This document shows, one piece after another, positions 30,716 to 55,075 of a stretch of DNA of 64,000 bases. The position numbers and the translations under genes were made by a program. The notes beneath the pieces were generated by a model. It did no database searches, was not told the origin of the DNA, and saw only the letters and a program-made list of their open reading frames with translations. The first letter of the stretch is position 1, and each line of letters opens with the position of its first letter. The stretch comes from Lepidurus packardi (lineage: Eukaryota; Arthropoda; Branchiopoda; Notostraca; Triopsidae): contig JAKZAN010000004.1 in assembly GCA_023053545.1 (NCBI GenBank), positions 7,254,001 through 7,318,000 on the forward strand, given 5' to 3'.

Positions 30716-32050
30716 TTACACCATTAAATTCACACTGCCAAGGTTCGGAACATTAGGGACGCTTTTCTTCAAATCTGCTACCGAGCAACAATACATATAA
30801 CCAGAGCCAAAATTGGTCCTAGACCATGTTGCCCAAGTAATTTGGGAGCAGACGTCAGTACAAAGTATATCGGCAGCCGTGAGACTAGAAATATGAGGAT
30901 TGTTGATTCCAACAAAAGCTACGGCTTCATTACTGGCCGGATCCTGTACTACCTTCCAGTAGTATTTGGGAGCGGGCAAATAGCCAACTTTGTTGGTATC
31001 GTAATACAGATAAATTTTAACTGGGTTATTATTCACATCAAGAAGAGTTAAAATATCATGAACGCCAGTGTAAACGTTCAGATTGCGTTTGCGAATACTT
31101 CCTTGTTCCCGTGTGGCCATTTCTAGCGCTTTCCAGTTCCCGTTGTTGAACGCTTGCCACTGAGGTGCCGCATTGATATAGTAATAGGTCGCATCTTGAT
31201 GAGCCAAGAAGACAAAATCCGCGTCAGGTGCCAAATGTCCTCGAGCAAAGTACCAGCTTTTGGATACGTTGAAGTACGTATTGGCCAAAGCGCTTGAACC
31301 GAGGATGGTAGTAAGTGTGCTTAATTGGCTACTTTGGCTGTAAGCTGTGTCGACTGGAATCGTACCGAAGTAGTTTCCTTTACGGAAAGAAGGACGTGTT
31401 GCATCTCCATCACTGGCGTCAATCGCAGAACCATAGAGGATATCCGCAGCATACAAAGTGACAAAATGGGTCTTGTCATGACAGACTTGGATTTGGGCCA
31501 GAAAAGATGTACCAACTTCCCAACCAATCGTTACCATAGTACCTTCATTATTCGCACCACAAGATATGCTCTCGCGCAAGGCTTCGCGGACTTTTTTATA
31601 ACAACCCATAGCTCCGAAACCTACACTACTGCTGGCTTCGTTTAACGCAAAAACGCCAGCTACACACGTAGCTGGGGACGTTGCGGTACTTGTAGCAAGC
31701 AAGTAATCACCGGAGCCAGTACAAGCTACAGTAACTTGTTGACCGGAAGATAAGTGGAACTGGCGAGAAGTACCGCTCAAGGTAGGTAGAACAAACGAAT
31801 TGTTGGCATCGACAAGCAAAGGAGCATACGTCGGCGGGTTCACATCCAGTTCAATGGCACAGGAATCTGAACAAGACGTATTAATTTAATCTCTAAAATT
31901 ATTACAAAAGAGGGACAACTAACCAGCACGTGACAAAGGCTTATTTTGAGCATTTTCGGATATTTTGTGTCTAGTGATAAGACTACCCGCACGCGCCGAT
32001 GAAACAGCACAAAAGATAATGACGAATGTTTCTTCTGCGAAAAGTCTCAT
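30716..32050 (-). CDS. Secreted DNA/RNA non-specific endonuclease, dsRNase type (nuclease A)
   Basis: Two minus-strand exons, 31924-32050 and 30716-31866, give 425 residues. A signal peptide (MRLFAEETFVIIFCAVSSARA) leads into a secreted protein. The catalytic NUC domain carries SWYFARGHLAPDADF (RGH at about 251-253, His as general base) and the metal-site region INAAPQWQAFNNGNWKALE, the pattern of arthropod and other invertebrate dsRNases of the endonuclease G/Serratia superfamily. The N-terminal half (from about residue 55, VDANNSFVLPTLSGT) resembles the accessory domain of those enzymes. The expected activity is extracellular or gut digestion of nucleic acids, including double-stranded RNA. 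It has a TATA box at 32087-32094. A close paralogue lies at 34148-35493. Confidence 0.9.
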
Positions 32051-32086
32051 CTTTGCACTTGCTATATCTGTTCCCAACTTTGCTCG

Positions 32087-32094
32087 CTTTTATA
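32087..32094 (-). promoter_or_regulatory. TATA box of nuclease A
   Basis: TATAAAAG on the minus strand, 37 bases upstream of the ATG at 32050. The bases between (AAGTTGGGAACAGAT) are nearly the same upstream of nuclease B, so the core promoter was duplicated with the gene. Confidence 0.55.
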
Positions 32095-32815
32095 CTACGA
32101 CCACGGCACTTTAACCATATGTGTGGAAGTCTGGATACAGGTATCTGTTCTTATTATCTATTAAACGTAAACTCCACGGATGCCACTCTATCACACGAGC
32201 TTTACAAATTGCGGCGTATGTAAACGCACCTGTTTAAATTAGGATATTCCGTATTGACTACGTCTTGCATTTGCACGACACTGCCAGCGTAAGAGATAGA
32301 CTACAGTGAAAACAGCTTAAACAGGAAATCGAAGGGACCAAAATATTTTTTCGTCTTAAAAGGATTTCGTGCTAACTGATATATGCAAGAAACCTACTTA
32401 ATACGAAAACTGTCGTGATAACAGAGTCAGTATTCAAGTTTATACTCGTACATTGACAGTCTATACATTTTGACGCACAAATAAAAATTTTTAAAGCATT
32501 TTAGCAGACTGTAAATAAGAAGACTGTTGGGGCGAGAAAGACACTAATTTGAACTTAAGTCAGGGGTGTTGCTAAGGCTTTACAACCCTTTCCATTGGCA
32601 GAGGGAGACGGTTGGTAAGAAGACAAAAATATTTGTCGTCCAAAAATATTTTATCGCAAGAAAACCATTTTGTCGTTCTTCCGAGACGTGAAATATTTTC
32701 GTGTTTTTTTTTAATGTAATTCCATACATTTGTATGGAATTACATAGCGTTTTGTCCTAACCGGAATACTGTTTTGAGTAAACAGTTTGTTCGTGTTAAA
32801 GCAGTTTTCACTGTG
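32095..32815. other. Upstream region of nuclease A, no gene
   Basis: About 720 bases with no supported exon. It does not resemble the upstream region of nuclease B beyond the first 45 bases. It contains the perfect palindrome at 32714-32745. Confidence 0.45.
32714..32745. repeat. Perfect 15-base inverted repeat with 2-base spacer
   Basis: ATGTAATTCCATACA, then TT, then TGTATGGAATTACAT. The arms are exactly complementary. It could be a hairpin, the relic of a small inverted-repeat element or a dimeric binding site. It lies in the upstream region of nuclease A. Confidence 0.9.
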
Positions 32816-33565
32816 TTTATAAGTATTTTTAATTAGCAAATCTCACTTTCAAGTTTTTTCTTGGTCGAAAACTGATTCTGATTTTTGACTCTAAATTATA
32901 AACGTTTTCCGTCAATAAAGAACTGCGATTTAAGAGAACAAAATCGAAAGAGTAAATTACACCAGTTTAAAATCCATTAATATACCCAACAATTGTGTTT
33001 TGTCTTTGTACGACATTATTTTAAAATAAATATTGATTAAAAACGAAAATAGCTACGCAAGCCAGACTCTTACGTCAACGAATATATTCCCGAATGAAAA
33101 CAACGGAAGACGTGTCAAAATAAATCTACAATCTTTACGTCATTCACTTGTCTTGGTGTATTTGTACACATAAAATGAGTAATCGAATAGCTAAAAAAAT
33201 ACGTCATTACGGCAAGGTCTTTAATTAGAAGTTTTTGCGTATATATAAAACTCTAAGACTATTTTATCAATATGAGGCTACAAATTTTGATACAATAATT
33301 GTGGGTTTCGCTTCCTCTGGGAGATACTGGAGGCCGGACAATTTGAGGATATCTTCACAGGATGTGCAATCAGCGTTGAAGTAACCAAATAACCTAACTA
33401 TTACGGAACGCCCTTTAGGCTTTATTTTCAAAAGAAGCGAAATTGTACAAGTATTTTCCTACGCGATTTGCATTTCTTTTCGTCTTCTTGAAGTGAATAT
33501 GAAGTCCTTTTCCGAGGCAATTTCTATATCTTTTTCTTCTTTTTCAATAGCAGAATGCAAGAACT
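32816..33565 (-). pseudogene. Flanks of a missing third nuclease gene
   Basis: 32816-32968 matches the 3' flank of nuclease B (34013-34157), up to the AATTACACCA that overlaps its stop codon. Directly next to it, 32972-33565 matches the 5' flank of nuclease B (about 35750-36340). Gene B lies between these two flanks, but here they abut. A third nuclease copy has therefore probably been deleted between its stop codon and about 260 bases upstream of its start. Inside the 5' part, minus-strand 33420-33295 reads GRSVIVRLFGYFNADCTSCE, which is open and coding-like but unidentified. Confidence 0.65.
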
Positions 33566-34012
33566 TTACAAAATAAAATTAGTTGATGGAATTCGATAGG
33601 ATTTGCTACGGATAAAAAAATGTTTGTCTTGGCGAAACGGAAGATTTGGTTTAGTTGCTCTTGGCAGTGGGTTTTCTTTGTCTTTTTTGTTGTTTTTAGG
33701 TTATATGTACGTTGAGCACATAGCCCTTCGCATTTTTCACTTTCTTTGTATTGGAGAAAATTATGCTAGTTTTACTGTATTGTCGAACCTTATATAGATG
33801 TGTTTTTATCCCAATCGGGCAGTAGTATTTTAAACCATGAACTACTCCTATCTCTACTATCAGCTTTGATCGAGTAATATAGTCTGACAGCTAGTCAGTA
33901 GTTTAGTTCGACAGCGACAAATAGATAATACAAATAATAATTTGCTGCCATCTTGGTTTTCTGCTTTATTTAGAACTTCACAAGACAGGACTCTGACGAT
34001 TTTTTAAGATAT
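33566..34012. other. Spacer, nothing recognised
   Basis: About 450 AT-rich bases with no supported exon or repeat. Confidence 0.45.
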
Positions 34013-34147
34013 TTTTATAAGCACAAATTATTAGCAAATCAAGCTTTAAGTTCTTTCTTGGTTCAAAACTGACTTTTGACACTAAATTGTAAGCATTTTC
34101 CGCGAATTAAGAACTTGCATTTAAGAAAACCAAATCAAAAAAGTTAA

Positions 34148-35493
34148 TTACACCATTAAGCCCACACTGCCCAAGTCAGGAACATTAGGGACGCTTTTCT
34201 TCAAATCTGCTACCGAGCAACAATACATATAACCGGAGCCAAAATCGGTCCTAGCCCATGTAGCCCACGTAATTCGGGAACACACGTCAGTACAAAGGAT
34301 ATGGGCAGCCGTGAGACTAGAAATATGGGGATTGTTGATCCCAATGAAAGCTACGGCTTCACTGCTGGCTGGATCGTGTACTACCTTCCAGTAGTATTTG
34401 GGAGCGGGCAAATAGCCAACTTTGTTGGTATCGTAATATAGATAAATTTTAACTGGGTTATTATTCACATCAAGAAGAGTTAAAATATCATGGATGCCAG
34501 TATAAACATAAAGATTGCGTTTGCGAACATGTCCTTGTTCGCGTGTGGCCATTTCTAGCGCTTTCCAATTCCCATTGTTGAAAGCCTGCCACTGAGGTGC
34601 CGCATTGATATAGTAATAGGTCGCATCTTGATGAGCCAAGAAGACAAAATCCGCGTCAGGTGCCAAATGCCCTCGAGCAAAGTACCAGCTTTTGGATACG
34701 TTGAAGTACGTATTGGCCAAAGCGCTTGAACCGAGGATGGTAGTAAGTGTGCTTAATTGGCTACTTTGGCTGTAAGCCGTGTCGACTGGAACCGCACCGA
34801 AGTATTTTCCTTTACGGAAAGCAGGACGTGTTGCATCCCGATCACGGGCGTCAATCGAGGAACCATAGAGGATATCCGCCGCGTACAAAGTGACAAAATT
34901 GATTTTGTCATGACAGACTCGGATTTGGGCCAGAAAAGATGTACCAACTTCCCAACCAATCGTTACCATAATACCTTCATTATTCGCACCACAAGATATG
35001 CTCTCGCGCAAGATTTCGCGGACTTTTTTATAACAACCCATAGCTCCGAAACCTACACTACCGCTGGCTTCATTCAATGTGAAAACATCCGCTACACACG
35101 TAGCTGAGGACGTTGCGGTACTTGTAGCGAGCAAGTAATCACCGGAGCCAGTACAAGCTACAGTAACTTGTTGACCGGAAGATAAGTGGAACTGGCGAGA
35201 AGTACCGCTCAAGGTAGGTAGAACAAACGAATTGTTGGCGTCAACCAGCAAAGGAGCATTAGTTGGCGCCGTAACGTCCAGATCAATGGCACAGGCACCT
35301 AGTAATCAACACCAAAACTTTTAATCCTAATCTCTTAATTTTATAATAAAGGCAACTGTTTACCTGGACGCGAAGCAGTGTTCTTTGCAGCATCTTTGTA
35401 TTGTCTGCGTTGAGCAGTGAGACTTCGAGTCACACACGCTGAAGCTAATGTTAAGCCGAGAACGAACAACGTAGCCTTTGTGAACAGCTTCAT
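34148..35493 (-). CDS. Secreted DNA/RNA non-specific endonuclease, dsRNase type (nuclease B)
   Basis: Two minus-strand exons, 35364-35493 and 34148-35298, give 426 residues. The intron is at the same place and phase as in nuclease A. The signal peptide is MKLFTKATLFVLGLTLASA, and the N-terminal 40 residues are unrelated to those of A. From VDANNSFVLPTLSGT on, the proteins are nearly identical, with the same SWYFARGHLAPDADF and INAAPQWQAFNNGNWKALE motifs. The DNA between about 34590 and 34780 is almost the same as 31160-31350, while other parts differ more, as expected from recent gene conversion. Differences such as KGKYFGAVPV for KGNYFGTIPV are conservative, so both copies look functional. 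Confidence 0.9.
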
Positions 35494-37107
35494 CTTTGCA
35501 TTGCACGAATCTGTTCCCAGCTTTGCTCTTTTGCTCATTCGCTTTGAAACAAAGGACTATCGTCTCTTCTAAACCGCACGTTTATCGGTCAAAGGTCTAA
35601 GACTCATTCGTTAGCGGTTTATTTATTATTCAATATAATCAGAACACCACTTCCACGTTTCAACTTCCATTCCACTCGTTTTGAATTCACTTAATTCCAT
35701 TTTGTTTCAAATTCCACTTCCACGTTTCGACTAACTGCAGCAACTGTCAGCTGTTTAAAATATTGCCAATAATTGTGTTCTTCCTTTGTGTGACACTATG
35801 TTGACTAATGAAACAAAGGAAATATTCATTTAAAAAAAGCAACGTAAACCAGATTCTTACGTAAAAGAATATGTCGCCGGATTAAAACAACGACAGTCGC
35901 GCCAAAATTAACTCCACAATTCTTGCGCCATTTCATTTGTCTTTGTGTTTATGCACACATAACATGGGTAATCGAATAACTACACAAATAATGTATGTTA
36001 TTACCGCAAGGTCTTTAATTAGAGGTTGCATACAGAAAACTCTAAACTACTTAATCAATATGACGCTACAGTATTTGATAGAATTGTGGGATTCGCTTCC
36101 GCTGGCATATCGGAGGCCGGATATTTGGACGATATCTTCACAGGATGTATAATCAGCGTTGAAGTGACCAAATAAAAGAACTATCACGGAACGCTTTAAG
36201 CTTTAGTTTCAGAAGAAGTGAAATTGAAAATGATTTTTCTACGCAATTTCTATTTCTTTTTCTTCTTCTTGAAGTGAATGTAAAAGTCCTTTTCCGAGGC
36301 AATTTGTATTTCTTTTTCGTTTTCATGAGCAGAATGCAACCTGTTCGCTTCTCATCAACACAATAACCTTGAGAGTTGAGGCACCGCTAGCCTTATTTTT
36401 TGTCTTTATCTAACATGCAAGGTAAAAAACAATTAGCGAATTATTGAGAGTAACGGGACGGCGAACTCTTTTCCCCGGAACCAAACACAAAACTAGTCAT
36501 CCAAGTATATCGTCCCCGTTTTCTTTTCTTCAAAAAAAGGTGTAAACCAAATCCTGTATTGAAAAATGCGTGGATTCGTTTTTTCCTTCAGGCTCCAATT
36601 GGGCTCCATGATCTTGGGGCTCGGTCTGGCTGGCACTTCCTCTGTTTCTTGGCATCTCCTGTCTTGTCTAGCTCGAGCAATAGAGCCGAAAGCTCATCAA
36701 AGACCAACAGGTGAAGGTAGAAAAAAAAGAAGGAAAAATCAGGATAACAGGTATACCCACGAGCTCCATTGCTTTTAGACTAGAAGAACCCATGGTACTG
36801 TATTTATATTGCCGAAGGGGCTGCTTTTGGTAAAGAGCTTCCATGTTTCCAAAGTCTCCGGGGTGCGGCCACTGGCCCCTTGGATCCGATCTTTTAGAAT
36901 ATACCATTTTACCTGTGTCTCGCCTTGGCTGGTGTTGCTTTGCTTCGTTGCAGGCTATTGTGTTCTCTCGTTGTGTGGTGGTATAGTACAGTTTGCATTT
37001 CTGTTATTTTGGAAGTTAACAACACCCAATACTCCATGTTATTTCCTCTTGCTTCCAAGGTTAAAAACTAAACTAATTCTTCTTGCTGTTATACGCAAAA
37101 CAGAAAC
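35494..37107. other. Divergent intergenic region between nuclease B and the Dlish-like gene
   Basis: 35750-36340 is the 5' flank shared with the ghost copy at 32972. Its minus strand at 36190-36090 carries a degraded relative of the LFGYFNADCTSC segment (LFGHFNADYTSC). At 36570-36900 the minus strand has short open segments with splice-like borders and an AATATAAATACA motif, but no family match. The promoter of the Dlish-like gene should lie in the last few hundred bases. Confidence 0.45.
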
Positions 37108-39136
37108 ATGGCTTTTCTATGCCCAGTGAGAATACGTCGTGGTAAGAAGAAGAAAGGTAAGTAAAAATCTCCTTAACTCCAGCCTTAAAGCTCTTATCAG
37201 TACCTATAGATGATGTATCCCTGTCTCTTCAAATTCCCTCCCTAATCCGATCTAATTAACGTATCCTATTTCAAAGTTTGTAGTTCAAACTGCTGCAGTT
37301 TATAAAATGTGTTTTAAAACATGGAATTTGCAGATAATCTGAATTTGATTAATAACTCAGAACAGAAGCAATACCTTCATATGGCATAAACAAGACTTGT
37401 TAATATCTTGCTTGGAACCTTCGAATAACATAGTCAATTCTAAGATAAATGGTTGGAAAAGTTAAAACTCACACAAAATAATTACTTGTTTATTTCATGT
37501 CCAGCCGACGACAAGGATGTGGTCCGAGGTCCTGGTATGGGCCGTATCACAGGAAGCGCTTCCATTGAAACTCTAGTACGAGTAGGCTTAGAAAAAGAAG
37601 CTGGATTATCTCCCGATTCCAAAATGGTGGTTCTCCATGATTTTACACCTTGTGTAGACGACGAGCTAGAAGTCAAACGTGGGAGTGTAAGTTAAACACA
37701 TAACATTCCGATTCCACACCGAGAATGTGTAATAAATCAAAACATAAATAAGATAACCCATACTTTTCTTACTTATGTACAGGTTGTCAACGTTCTGTAC
37801 CAGGAAAACGATTGGGTCTACGTCATAGCAGAGAATCAAAGAGAAGGCTTTATACCACACTCATACTGTGCTACTTATGGGTCACATTTGGGTGACATAG
37901 CCATCAATGTTAAAAAGAAGTTACCTCGTGAGCCTAATATAATAGACAAAAGCGGAGGTGGAGGGGTTACCATTAGTGCCAATACAGGAGAAACTGACCA
38001 TAATACCACCATAGGGACCATCAATAGTAACGGTAATTATCTTGTGTTCGTCTTGAAACCCATCTTGAAGTACTAATTGAGAAACCAATTATCAATCGAG
38101 AAATCAATAATGTCCCATTAAATCTTAAAAGAGAAAATTTTGTTCTTAAATTAATATTAAAATATTGAATTAGTTTCGCATTCAAATTAAATTAGTAATG
38201 AATTCAAATTAAATTAGTATTAAATTCAAAATAAATTCGAATTAAATTCAAATAAACTCAGAACAAAACCGATTATGTCTAAAAAAAAACAGGAAATAAT
38301 CTTTGGCTGTTTGGCTTAGGAGCGGAATCTGACAATGACAGTTATGGTGGTACCAAGAGTCTCTTGCCTGCAACTCCCAATTCTCAAATTCAAATTCTTC
38401 CAACTCAGTCCACGTTCAGCAACCACACTTCACCCCGCCATCTACAGTCCCAGCAAAGTTCAACACAAAGCCTGAACTCGCAATCTTCCCAACCTGACGT
38501 CCATCCCTTTTTCAAAGATCCGTCTGGCAGATTCATCGTTTTATACACTTTCATAGCTCGGGACGAGAACGACGTCAGTGTTGAACGAGGCGAATTCGTT
38601 ACTGTCCTCAACCGAGAAGATCCTGATTGGTATTGGGTAGTACGGAGTGATGGACAAGAAGGATTCGTGCCTTCTGCCTTTGTGTATCCAGCCGATGCCA
38701 TTCAAGGTTGATTTCAGACATCAAAAAAGCTAATATTTTAAGATAATCCGTCATTTTATTTTCATTTTACCTAGGTCACGTCAGTGCAAATGCAAACGCC
38801 AATCAATCCCAGTATTCCAACCTAAATACTAGTACGCATTCCACAAACCCCACGGCTAATGAAGACGGTCGCTGCCAAGGCACCGAGCTTGTCATGTTGT
38901 ACGACTATAAAGTAACTATAATTAACATACATGATGTCAAATTTACTATCAATTCCTTTTTTTTCTTTTAGGCACAAGCGCCTGATGATTTATCAGTTAG
39001 GCGAGGTGATTGGGTGTATGCTGATTTAAGTCACCAAACTGTCGACGGATGGTTATGGGCGTACGCTCCCAAATCTCGAAAATATGGCTTTATTCCCAAA
39101 GCTTATGCCCGCCCGCCTGCCATGACCAGTTTATAA
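37108..39136 (+). CDS. Dlish: Three-SH3 adaptor, Dlish/Vamana homologue
   Basis: Six exons: 37108-37156, 37505-37686, 37783-38032, 38293-38706, 38775-38911 and 38972-39136, all in phase, 398 residues. The start MAFLCPVRIRRGKKKK, carried by the first tiny exon, is as I recall it from Drosophila Dlish. Three SH3 domains follow: about 57-105 (VVLHDFTPCVDDELEVKRGS ... REGFIPHSY), 241-295 (FIVLYTFIARDENDVSVERG ... GQEGFVPSAF) and 335-392 (LVMLYDYKAQAPDDLSVRRG ... KYGFIPKAY). Each keeps the ALYDY-like, acidic RT-loop, Trp and Pro-Tyr/Phe ligand positions. The linker before SH3-2 is Ser/Gln/Asn-rich. In flies Dlish binds Fat and Dachs and the palmitoyltransferase App at the cell cortex, coupling Fat signalling to Hippo pathway growth control. 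The Cys5 in MAFLC is a possible acylation site. Function here is inferred from homology. Confidence 0.88.
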
Positions 39137-39597
39137 CGTTCATTCTTGCTTTTAAGAAAAAGCCTTACTGAAAAGGATATTATCATCACCATCATAGATA
39201 ACATGTTAGCGTGAAAAAAAAATCCTATCTTGGGAAGCTGTACTTTGTAATTTGGATTCTTGCCCACTGAGCCAAAACGTAAAGTCTATTTTGTACATAA
39301 GTGCTATAACAGGCTGTGAAAACCCCTTTCTCAAAACTTGTACTGTAAATATTACGAATTATACAAACAGTAAACCTTAAAAAAATATAGAAAAATATGG
39401 ATCGCCTTTTGCTTGCAGCAATGGATCTCCAGTTGCTAAAAAAGCAGCTTTATACACAGCAGTCGAGTTGAGCGAAAGGTTTTGCGATAAGTGACGCGAG
39501 ATGAGATTACAAGAGTCTAAACAGAACTGGTACTCTACAAGCCAACTCTTTATAGTATTAGGTCAGACAAGATAACTTTCCCATCGTCAATATATAT

Positions 39598-41061
39598 ATG
39601 ATAGTTTTGGGGGTTCTTTTTAGTGAGTCGTCAGCTTTTGGCATGAGAAGCCAGCGTCAAAAGCGTAATAAAACCATGTTTCATTTTGGTGCTTCGAAGC
39701 CAATGGGTGTGATCCATGGTCCTCAAAAAGAAGGGGCAAACTCCCCTAAAACTGAATCATCCGGAGTCCATGATCGAAGTATTGCCTGCTTGTGTCGCAA
39801 TACTTCCGGTACCGTTGATATCCCTGCTGGCTTCATACACGCTTGCGAAAGTACATTTGTATGGGAAGTTAGCCTGTTCAGTTTTTTGCTCTCAACGAGC
39901 AAGGAAACTTACAAGTCTGCCCAATTCCACTTGCTCAATGGTGACGTGGCGACATTATCCTTACTACGGCAAACACCCATCAGCGCAATAAAAGCAACTC
40001 CTAACCTTTTCGAAGTTCCTAAGAAGGATAACGACAACAACAACTGTAAAGAGGAGTCGAAGGATCTTTACTCGCTTTGCTTCACTACTGAAAGTCTATG
40101 GCAACCACCTGCAATGTTTTTGGGTAATGCAGAACCAGACAAACCTACGCGTGGGACTACGCGGCGCAACAATGCCATTTTACAACGCATCGAATGCCGA
40201 ATTGCGCCAACAGGACAGGTAATGATAGCTACTCACGAGCAGTTTAATATTGAGACGAAAAATTGCCAAGAATCACAAGAGAACGGCGCTACACTTGCAG
40301 CTACCAACAATATCATCCATGTCCGTTGGAATGACGTATCTTTGTCGCAACTGCCTAAAATGAATACGTTAGGTACGCAGTTAGGAGATTCCACGCTAAG
40401 TGGTCAGCCTAATACACCGCTCAAACTTCAATTCGTCCTGCGCCTAATCTACGACGAAAAGTCGATCCCGAATACTACAACTCCAAACGTGATGGGACAA
40501 GAGCTGGCGTACGCACTGCAGTCATCGTTGAGAAGCGGTACACTAACCGATGTCAAATTCCAGTTTCCTAACGAAGAAGATAAGGAGCTAACAGCCCACA
40601 AAGTAATACTAGCTGCTCGCTCACACAAACTTAAGAATATATTTGACCAGCAAATGGCAGAAAATAAGGAACAAGACATTAGCTTCAAACCTATTAATAT
40701 TGTTAACTTCTCTTATGCCGAGTTTAAGATATTCCTTGATTATTTGTACGCCTTACCCATGCCTACGGGCATCAACTTGACGACGCAATTAAATCTATTA
40801 AGAGCAGCTCATGAATACGGTGTGGACAAATTAACCAGTGATCTAATCCGACGCCTAATTTGTGCCACAACTCCCTTGAATGTTATCCAACTTCTCATAG
40901 ACGCTGACGCATTGAAGGCCCAGACGCTTTACAATTCATCCTTATTCTTCGCTGCCAACAATTTGAAGTACTTGCTAGATGACGACCTAGCTGACCTCTT
41001 CGACAAAAATCCGCTAATCTTCAAAAAGCTTTTGCTAAGAGTAAAATCTCTAACAAAATAA
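39598..41061 (+). CDS. Intronless BTB/POZ domain protein
   Basis: A single open frame of 487 residues starts at ATG 39598; ATG 39640 is a possible alternative. A BTB domain lies at about residues 305-425: SLRSGTLTDVKFQFPNEEDK, ELTAHKVILAARSHKLKNIF and FSYAEFKIFLDYLY, followed by a BACK-like helical stretch (LIRRLICATTPLNVIQLLID). The N-terminal 300 residues could be a very divergent MATH-like region, as in SPOP, but I see no clear motif. BTB proteins of this type usually act as Cullin-3 adaptors or dimerising scaffolds. All other intact genes here have introns, so the lack of any in 1.46 kb suggests a retrocopy or a lineage with lost introns. An ACTCTTTATAGTATTAG lies about 60 bases upstream. 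Confidence 0.8.
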   Translation: MIVLGVLFSESSAFGMRSQRQKRNKTMFHFGASKPMGVIHGPQKEGANSPKTESSGVHDRSIACLCRNTSGTVDIPAGFIHACESTFVWEVSLFSFLLSTSKETYKSAQFHLLNGDVATLSLLRQTPISAIKATPNLFEVPKKDNDNNNCKEESKDLYSLCFTTESLWQPPAMFLGNAEPDKPTRGTTRRNNAILQRIECRIAPTGQVMIATHEQFNIETKNCQESQENGATLAATNNIIHVRWNDVSLSQLPKMNTLGTQLGDSTLSGQPNTPLKLQFVLRLIYDEKSIPNTTTPNVMGQELAYALQSSLRSGTLTDVKFQFPNEEDKELTAHKVILAARSHKLKNIFDQQMAENKEQDISFKPINIVNFSYAEFKIFLDYLYALPMPTGINLTTQLNLLRAAHEYGVDKLTSDLIRRLICATTPLNVIQLLIDADALKAQTLYNSSLFFAANNLKYLLDDDLADLFDKNPLIFKKLLLRVKSLTK

Positions 41062-54209
<13,148 letters not shown>

Positions 54210-55075
54210 GCGCTAGTACAATATGGCTTACGTATGGCACAAATAACCCAATAATGAATTGTGCATCAGACAATGAAGCAAGAACGAAAACTGAAACAAA
54301 CGGCACACGAATTAATATTGAAAAATACCCGAGTGAATTACGCGGAGTCGTCCAGTAACTCCGGCTTGATGTATACCTTCGCTCCGCAGATCCTTTTGGG
54401 CGAAATACGAAGTCTTCCAATAATTGAGACCTAGTCAGCGTATATTTCTAGGTTAAACGTTCAAAAAGGGGATGACAAATCCCTGAAAGGCCTCCCAAAA
54501 TGACGATTAGTAATACCCGCATGGGGTCAAATTCTTTGATAAAGCACATGCTGAATATGTGAAATTTCCACATTACCAACTTTGTCATAAACAAAGAAAA
54601 TAAATAAACAAGGGGGCTGGGTTAAGTTTAAGTCTGGGCACTGAGTAGGCCTACTCGTTACAGAATTGCCTGACTTGAGACCAAAACTAAAAGTCAACTT
54701 TCAAAGTGTAAGACAACTAGCTAAATAAAGCGCTTATAAGCCCGAAGTTTACCCATCTTGAACGTTTATAAGCGCAAGTCTTGGGTAGACTTTTAAGTCG
54801 ACTTAGGCTTTCGTCAAAACGAACGCGGCTATAGTACGGCCTGGCCTACGTAAAGCACAATGACGCAATAATGATTTGTGCACATAATAATGTATACTGA
54901 AACAAACGACCCAAAAAATAATCTTGAAACATATCCGAGCGAATGGTTGAAACGTTCAAAAAGTGGATAACAAATCTCTGAAACGCCTCCCAAAGTGTTG
55001 ATTAGTAATACCCGCATGGGTTCAAATTCCTTGATAAAGCATACACTGAACATGTAAAAATTCTACAATTTTCAA
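54210..55075 (+). repeat. Imperfect tandem duplication within the gene-poor region
   Basis: Unit 1 (about 54210-54570) and unit 2 (about 54825-55075) share CAATAATGA...TTGTGCA, ACTGAAACAAACG, GTTCAAAAAG.GGAT.ACAAAT, GATTAGTAATACCCGCATGG and CAAATTC.TTGATAAAGCA in the same order. Unit 2 lacks about 115 bases present in unit 1. The spacer contains the inverted repeat GCGCTTATAA (54730) with TTATAAGCGC (54766) and the palindrome GAGTAGGCCTACTC (54643-54656). No coding frame is conserved between the units. Confidence 0.8.

Noticed and set aside
36668..36907. 79-codon minus-strand frame between nuclease B and the Dlish-like gene
   Set aside because: Splice-like borders exist, but candidate joins do not give a consistent frame or a recognisable protein.
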